From positions 1 to 10,077 of the forward strand of contig CAIYYO010000255.1 in assembly GCA_903930485.1 (NCBI GenBank): a stretch of DNA of 10,077 bases, written 5' to 3'. Under the pieces are notes generated by a model, which saw only the letters and a list, made by a program, of their open reading frames with translations, ran no database searches and was not told where the DNA came from. Shown piece after piece: positions 6,139 to 10,077 of the stretch. Position numbers and translations under genes: made by a program. Every line of letters starts with the position of its first letter. Within the stretch, counting starts at the first letter, position 1. Origin of the DNA: Methanobacteriota archaeon. GTDB lineage: Archaea > Altiarchaeota > Altiarchaeia > IMC4 > QMZM01.

Positions 6139-7542
6139 CTAGACTTCTTCTAAAAGAACTGTCTTTGCTGTGTGATTTATTTCCATGCCGCAGATAAGCT
6201 TTCCGTTAAAGCCGTATAGCACGTCCATGTCGCATTCTTTATAAGGGCAGTGTATCTCTTTTCCATCGTAGGCGATAAAACCCCCTGAGGGGTATGCCGG
6301 CTTTCCGTTCACTATCGTGTAATACAATCCATCGACTGGGTACTCTTTTCCATCGAATACTAAAGTCAGATGTGAAAAGTCGTTGCCCGCCAGATAGGCA
6401 ATCTTTCCGTTCCAGTCCTTTAACCCCATGATTTCTCCGTATCTACTGCTTTCTGTTCCATCGTATACTACGAAGTATTTGTCTCCTTGTTTTGCTACAT
6501 ATGCCAGCTTTCCGTTGATTTCTGTAATCGATGTTATACCATCGTATTCTGGGGTGATTTTTTTGCCCTCATATACTATAAAGGCTTTTCCATCCTTCAC
6601 CGCTACATAAGCCAGTCTGCCGTTAAAGTCTGCAGGATGATATCTATCCCCATATTCGGTGCCGACTTCTTTTCCGTCGTACACGATAATGATTTTAGGC
6701 GGCTTGTAAACGTACGCTGTATAAGCCAGCTTGCCCCCTACATCAACTATCATGCCGATTTCATCATACCCCGGGTTTATCTCCTTGCCGTCATACACGA
6801 TGGAATATTCTTCCTCCGGCCCGGATTTATGAGCTAAATACGCTAGTTTCCCTCCTATGTCCTCTATGTCTATAACATATTTATCTACGCCGGGAACTTC
6901 AACACCATCATAGACAATATAGCTATGATCGCCAATATTGCCTGAATACACAAGTTTCCCGTTGACTTGGGTTATTTCGTCAATATTCCAATAAGTTAAT
7001 ACAGTCTCATAAAATGATATTCCCTCAGGGGTCGTAATGATCCTTCTCCCGCTGATGTCAGTCACGACCGGAGACTCATCAGGGGCTGTCGTGCTGGTGG
7101 ATGTTTCCTGCATGGACGTCGTCGTTTCGTAAGATGTGCTAGGCTCTTCGGGGGTCGTTTCCGCAGTGCTTGTCGTCTCTTCGTTCCCTGGGCACTTTAT
7201 CTCCCAACCGGTGCACTGGCAGTCCCCCACATGTGCCCTGTCGTCGTAGCACACGCCGTCTTTTCCGCACTGGCCCGGCCTGCAGCACACGTTTCCTGTA
7301 CAATACTGTGAAGAGCAGTCGGGGTTCATGGTGCAGGAGGCTCCGTCGGGTAATCCTTTCGCCTCAGGGACTGGGACAGTTTCTTCCGACAATTCGGTGG
7401 TGGGTTCTGTAGCCTGCGGCGTGGTCAAAGTCGTTTCTTCAAGGGCTGTGGTGCTTGTTGTATTGTTCTGCTGTACGCATCCGCAGTATAGAAGCAGTAA
7501 GGCCGATAAGGCAATGGCAACATATGCTAGCCTTTTGTACAT
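6139..7542 (-). CDS. Cysteine-rich, repeat-containing surface lipoprotein L2
   Basis: A 467-residue paralog of L1 and L3. The signal segment ends LLLLYCGC (Cys20 or Cys22 as lipid anchor). A Thr-rich stalk (about 23-60) is followed by a compact module with ten cysteines (70, 76, 81, 86, 87, 92, 98, 108, 110, 117), probably disulfide-bonded. It reads like small Cys-rich modules of other secreted proteins (ASCTMNPDCSSQYC, then NVCC). A second Ser/Thr/Glu stalk runs 118-163, followed by the shared GRRIITTPEGISFYET (165-180). Then come eight repeats of the NGKLAY...VYDGKE type, probably a beta-propeller. The last full repeat carries IHCPYKEC. The function is unknown; surface binding or cell-cell contact is a guess from the architecture. 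A TATA-like element 21-30 bases before the ATG suggests a leaderless transcript that continues into L1. Confidence 0.82.
   Translation of the reverse strand: MYKRLAYVAIALSALLLLYCGCVQQNNTTSTTALEETTLTTPQATEPTTELSEETVPVPEAKGLPDGASCTMNPDCSSQYCTGNVCCRPGQCGKDGVCYDDRAHVGDCQCTGWEIKCPGNEETTSTAETTPEEPSTSYETTTSMQETSTSTTAPDESPVVTDISGRRIITTPEGISFYETVLTYWNIDEITQVNGKLVYSGNIGDHSYIVYDGVEVPGVDKYVIDIEDIGGKLAYLAHKSGPEEEYSIVYDGKEINPGYDEIGMIVDVGGKLAYTAYVYKPPKIIIVYDGKEVGTEYGDRYHPADFNGRLAYVAVKDGKAFIVYEGKKITPEYDGITSITEINGKLAYVAKQGDKYFVVYDGTESSRYGEIMGLKDWNGKIAYLAGNDFSHLTLVFDGKEYPVDGLYYTIVNGKPAYPSGGFIAYDGKEIHCPYKECDMDVLYGFNGKLICGMEINHTAKTVLLEEV
7193..7373 (-). repeat. Cys-rich module repeat, copy in L2
   Basis: This 181-base segment matches 8902-9083 in L3 with six mismatches and one inserted base by my count, about 97% identity. 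It encodes the ten-cysteine module and the residues just before it. The flanking stalk and propeller sequences of L2 and L3 are far less alike, so the block was either duplicated recently or homogenised by gene conversion. Confidence 0.85.
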
Positions 7543-7572
7543 GTTAAAGCATTAACCCAAGGGGTTAATAAG
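7543..7572 (-). promoter_or_regulatory. Promoter of L2 with a perfect inverted repeat
   Basis: On the minus strand CTTATTAACC acts as a TATA-like box about 25 bases before the ATG. Overlapping it and extending toward the start is TTAACCC-AAG-GGGTTAA (7552-7568), a perfect 7-bp inverted repeat suited to a dimeric regulator. The upstream edge overlaps the beginning of the purB remnant. The same order of elements is seen before L3. Confidence 0.5.
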
Positions 7573-7695
7573 CTTTTCAGGGAAGAGATAAGGAGATACC
7601 TGAAGGAAAAAGAGATCGATGCGGCCCTGCTGCTCAAGAATTACATAGGGACCGCAGTTGAGCGGGTGGAGAAGGTGCTGAAAGAAATCGGCTGA
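7570..7695 (+). pseudogene. Remnant of the purB 3' end
   Basis: The plus strand encodes KLFRE directly joined to EIRRYLKEKEIDAALLLKNY and on to EKVLKEIG and a stop. This matches the last part of purB (4735-4878) with 18 bases missing (4750-4767), an in-frame deletion. Over the final 36 codons plus stop (7585-7695 against 4768-4878) I count 16 base differences in 111. Eleven of the 15 changed codons are synonymous. There is no start or catalytic region, so it cannot make an enzyme. Its stop lies two bases from the L3 stop, copying the purB-L1 junction exactly. Confidence 0.9.
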
Positions 7696-7697
7696 AT

Positions 7698-8822
7698 TTA
7701 TACTTCTTCCATTATGCTTAGCCCCTTATCAGTCTGCATCCCGTAGACCAATTTGCCGTTGACGCTGGCAAGCAATCTGAATATCGATCCGGAAGAATAA
7801 TCCGAGCCTGTGAGCTCCTTGCCGTCATAGACGACTATGTCGCCGACTCCTTTCTTATTTGCGACATAGACGAGCTTGTCCCCGACCTTTGTCGGAAATT
7901 TTACCTCGTCATATTGAGAGCCATACTCCACGCCGTCGTAGACGATGACTTGAGTGTTCTTCCCGTCTCTCAAGGTTGCAGCATAGGCTATTTTGCCGTT
8001 GATGTTGGTTAATCCCAATATATCGCGATACTCCTTGCCTTCTTTCCCGTCATAGACGACGAACGCAATGCCGGTGTCAGGGCTACTGGGTGCTTCGGTC
8101 CATGCAACGTATGCTGGCTTGCCGTTGACGTCGATCAGTTCAGTTACCCCCAAGTAATCGAGAGGTTCCTCTACTCCGTCGATGACGAGAAAGTTCTTTT
8201 TGTCTCTTCCGGCGAAAAAGGCTGGCTTTCCTCCGATTGAGGTGAGTTCATTGACTCCATCATACTCCTTCCCGACCTTGACTCCGTTGTAAACGAGGAA
8301 TCCGGTATTGGTGGTCCTGTTCCAGGCGGTGTAAGCGAGTTTACTCCCTATCATGAGAACAGGATCATCGATCCAATCATATTCGTCGCTGACCGTTTTT
8401 CCGTCCGCCACTATGAAATATTTCTTGTTTTCCTGTGCGACATAGGCAAGCTTCCCATTAAAGTCGAAAGCAGGCCCGGATGTGTCATACTCTTTGCCGT
8501 ATTCCTTCCCGTCGTAGACGACGAAATATTTTTCCACCGTCCCTGTATCGTATGCGAGTTTTCCATCGATCCCGACGGGGCCTCCTGAAAAATCGTTTTC
8601 CTTCCCGTATTCGACGCCGTCGTATACCAGATGAGACCCCTCGTCTGTTGCTCTGTACGCCAGTTTGCCGTTCACGTCTTTGAACTCATCTGCGTCCCTA
8701 AAATTTGTTAACGTCTCGTAGAAAGAGATCCCCGCAGAACTCGTGACTATCCTCTTGCCGCCTACTTCCGTGGTCGGAACTTCCTCTGTAGGCGTCGTGC
8801 TTGTTGAGGTGATTTCCTGCAT
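7698..8822 (-). CDS. L3 downstream frame: stalk end and propeller repeats
   Basis: This open frame of 374 residues, counted from the ATG at 8822, covers the end of the second Thr-rich stalk, the shared GKRIVTSSAGISFYET segment and nine repeats, ending in SIMEEV. It has no signal peptide of its own, and the frame stays open upstream to the C6 run. As a stand-alone product it would remain in the cytoplasm, unlike its paralogs. I therefore read it as the 3' part of the split L3 gene, not a separate gene. Confidence 0.6.
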   Translation of the reverse strand: MQEITSTSTTPTEEVPTTEVGGKRIVTSSAGISFYETLTNFRDADEFKDVNGKLAYRATDEGSHLVYDGVEYGKENDFSGGPVGIDGKLAYDTGTVEKYFVVYDGKEYGKEYDTSGPAFDFNGKLAYVAQENKKYFIVADGKTVSDEYDWIDDPVLMIGSKLAYTAWNRTTNTGFLVYNGVKVGKEYDGVNELTSIGGKPAFFAGRDKKNFLVIDGVEEPLDYLGVTELIDVNGKPAYVAWTEAPSSPDTGIAFVVYDGKEGKEYRDILGLTNINGKIAYAATLRDGKNTQVIVYDGVEYGSQYDEVKFPTKVGDKLVYVANKKGVGDIVVYDGKELTGSDYSSGSIFRLLASVNGKLVYGMQTDKGLSIMEEV

Positions 8823-8886
8823 GGTCGATGTCGTTTCGTAAGGTGTGGTCGTCTCTTCAGAGGTTGTTTCTTTAGTGCTCGTAGTC

Positions 8887-9252
8887 TCACTGTTCTCCGG
8901 ACACTTTATCTCCCAACCGGTGCACTGGCAGTCCCCCCACCTGTGCCCTGTCGTCGTAGCAAACCCCGTCTTTTCCGCACTGTCCCGGGCTGCAGCACAC
9001 GTTTCCTGTACAATACTGTGAAGAGCAGTCGGGGTTCATGGTGCAGGAGGCTCCGTCGGGTAATCCTTTTGCCTCAGGGACTGCGGTTGTTTCTTCCGTA
9101 GAAGCGGTTGTAGGTTCCTCTACTATCTCCGACGTCGTGGGAGCATTCTCTTCCAACGTGGTCGTAGTCGTGGGCGTAGTTTGCTGCACGCATCCACAGA
9201 ACAATAAAAGCAAAGCTGTGAATGAAATAATATACTGCCATTGATTGAGCAT
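8887..9252 (-). CDS. L3 upstream frame: signal, stalk and partial Cys-rich module
   Basis: This 121-residue frame holds the lipobox (Cys19 or Cys21), a Thr-rich stalk and seven of the ten module cysteines (ASC through GVC). It then shifts into an unrelated tail, GLPVHRLGDKVSGEQ. If translated it would give a short secreted lipoprotein without the propeller. It is best seen as the 5' part of split L3. Confidence 0.6.
   Translation of the reverse strand: MLNQWQYIISFTALLLLFCGCVQQTTPTTTTTLEENAPTTSEIVEEPTTASTEETTAVPEAKGLPDGASCTMNPDCSSQYCTGNVCCSPGQCGKDGVCYDDRAQVGGLPVHRLGDKVSGEQ
8902..9083 (-). repeat. Cys-rich module repeat, copy in L3
   Basis: This is the second copy of the block at 7193-7373. 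It carries the extra C (run 8933-8938) that breaks the L3 frame. The other differences are six single-base changes. Confidence 0.85.
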
Positions 9253-9283
9253 ATTAAATGATTTAATCTAAGGGTTTATAATC
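9253..9283 (-). promoter_or_regulatory. Promoter of L3 with a perfect inverted repeat
   Basis: On the minus strand ATTATAAACCC is a TATA box about 26 bases before the ATG, so the mRNA is probably leaderless. Between it and the start lies ATTAAAT-G-ATTTAAT (9253-9267), a perfect 7-bp inverted repeat. The layout and much of the sequence resemble the L2 promoter, including the CCTT segment after the box and TTTAA just before the ATG. Confidence 0.5.
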
Positions 9284-9316
9284 CTTTTTTCTTGGAATTC
9301 GATCTAAAATCTCAGT

Positions 9317-10077
9317 TCATAGAATATAGACTCTGCCAGCTATTCTCACATACTCTAAGGCACTTTTTTCCTTGATCTCCGGAAATCTGCCAGATACTTC
9401 AAAAGTCTTGTAATCCTCATCATCCATCAGCTGGATGTGATCCGGGGCAATTGCCGAAACCATGGCTTTCCTGACGTCTTCCTGCCTGGCAAGTATTTGG
9501 GCGTCTTTTAAATGGAGCGGCGGCACCATCAGCGTCGTGCCCTGATCCATGTCCTTAGTCCTGATATTCTTCCCTAATTCCAGTATCCTGAGGATCTTAT
9601 CCTTGTATCTGATGTAATCGCCCACCTGCGGGCCCGGGGATTTGATCGATATGAAGGTCCGGTAAAGGTCTTCGCCGTTCTTCTTGCCGACGAGCTTGGC
9701 CGACTTTTTGACTATGTAGCCCTTCTTTGAGAAATCCTTGCCTAGCTTCCTGGCATAGCCTGCTGACGTGACGTAGGCGTCGAAGCCGCCGGGAACTTTT
9801 TCAGTCCTGGTCACAAACTCCCCGTCAAGCACCTTCCTGGCATTCACAGGAATCCGGAACTGGACCACGGCCTCGTAATAGCTGCTAGTGATCCTGCTAC
9901 ATACCGGGCACGAGATCTTGGTCTTCCTTATGTCTTTTTCGAGAGCCTCGGTGAATTCCACTCCCTTGTAGATCCCTTTATAGGTTATCCCGATTCTAAT
10001 CCATTTTTCCCCGAATACCGGCTTATCGACCTTCACTTCGGTTATCTTGATATCCGGGCCTGCAACGATGTTCTCCA
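9317..10077 (-). CDS. Nmd3-family protein, 5' end beyond the window
   Basis: The reading frame is open to the right edge, giving at least 252 residues with the N-terminus missing. SCPVCSRITSSYYEAVVQFR is the hallmark of the Nmd3 family: a CxxC pair (Cys56, Cys59 of the visible part) followed by YYEAxxQxR. Eukaryotic Nmd3 is the export adaptor of the 60S subunit. Archaeal homologues are thought to act on the 50S subunit, though their role is unproven. The segment GDYIRYKDKILRILELGKNI may be part of a small beta-barrel domain. The GTG-initiated start at 10036 is not credible because the frame continues upstream (ENIVAGPDIKITEV). The stop is 64 bases before the L3 start codon on the same strand, and L3 has its own promoter. 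Confidence 0.88.
   Translation of the reverse strand, partial: ENIVAGPDIKITEVKVDKPVFGEKWIRIGITYKGIYKGVEFTEALEKDIRKTKISCPVCSRITSSYYEAVVQFRIPVNARKVLDGEFVTRTEKVPGGFDAYVTSAGYARKLGKDFSKKGYIVKKSAKLVGKKNGEDLYRTFISIKSPGPQVGDYIRYKDKILRILELGKNIRTKDMDQGTTLMVPPLHLKDAQILARQEDVRKAMVSAIAPDHIQLMDDEDYKTFEVSGRFPEIKEKSALEYVRIAGRVYIL

Larger units (their letters stand above)
7698..9252 (-). pseudogene. Repeat-containing surface lipoprotein L3, split by a frameshift
   Basis: Two reading frames (8887-9252 and 7698-8822 plus its upstream extension) make one L2-like gene. The first frame encodes the signal segment, stalk and most of the Cys-rich module, then leaves the family sequence after DDRAQVGG. L2 has five C at 7224-7228; L3 has six at 8933-8938. 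Removing one base restores GDCQCTGWEIKCPENSETT, which runs straight into the second frame. The restored protein would have about 517 residues: lipobox LLLLFCGC, stalk, ten-cysteine module, second stalk, GKRIVTSSAGISFYET, and nine NGKLAY...VYDGKE repeats. It lacks the cysteine pair seen in the last repeat of L1 and L2. The rest of the frame has no stops, so the lesion is recent, a sequencing error, or a switchable site. Confidence 0.85.

Noticed and set aside
8925..8945. Programmed ribosomal frameshift in L3
   Set aside because: The intact paralog L2 has no shift, there is no clear slippery heptamer plus stimulator, and a simple one-base indel in a homopolymer explains the break.
4881..9252. 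CRISPR array or mobile element as the source of the repeats in the lipoprotein region
   Set aside because: The repeats are degenerate at the DNA level and in coding frame, matching protein repeat units. No transposase, integrase or terminal inverted repeats are present.
9317..10036. Nmd3-like gene starting at the GTG at 10036
   Set aside because: The frame continues in good sequence to the window edge, and the N-terminal zinc-binding region expected for the family has not yet been reached.

Overview
The window comes from an archaeon. It carries eukaryote-type ribosomal protein eL15, an Nmd3-family protein, the archaeal Oap/Arv small-GTPase cluster, GGTGA-type ribosome binding sites alongside apparently leaderless genes, and oligo-T terminators without hairpins. 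The GTPase cluster and the Thr/Ser-rich lipoproteins fit a euryarchaeal or DPANN/Altiarchaeota-like lineage. The sequence alone does not settle which.

Layout. Positions 1-120 hold a row of short GC-rich hairpins and no gene. tRNA-Asn(GTT) and eL15 follow on the minus strand. An AT-rich divergent promoter region (about 889-1041) separates them from a plus-strand run: arvA/oapA (Era-like GTPase), arvB/oapB (DUF2073) and arvC/oapC (zinc ribbon). This run ends in three T-tracts. Next, with its own TATA box, is a two-gene unit: a winged-helix MNT-type nucleotidyltransferase and a HEPN protein whose catalytic His position is Tyr. Then comes purB (adenylosuccinate lyase).

From 4881 to 9252 the minus strand carries three paralogous, probably lipid-anchored surface proteins, here called L1, L2 and L3. 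Each has a lipobox, a Thr/Ser/Glu-rich stalk and eight or nine repeats of about 35-42 residues (core x-N-G-K-L-A-Y ... V-Y-D-G-K-E), probably a beta-propeller. L2 and L3 also carry a ten-cysteine module. L3 is split by a one-base insertion in a C run. A second, shortened copy of the 3' end of purB lies between L3 and L2, ending two bases from the L3 stop just as real purB ends two bases from the L1 stop. The lipoprotein array therefore grew by duplication or recombination of a [purB tail + lipoprotein] unit. The window closes with an Nmd3-like gene cut by the right edge.

The conserved genes cover translation (tRNA-Asn, eL15, Nmd3), purine synthesis (purB) and vesicle formation (arvABC by family). 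The accessory content is the MNT/HEPN pair and the lipoprotein array. The array, with its purB-tail repeat, is the most novel part. Its function is unknown.
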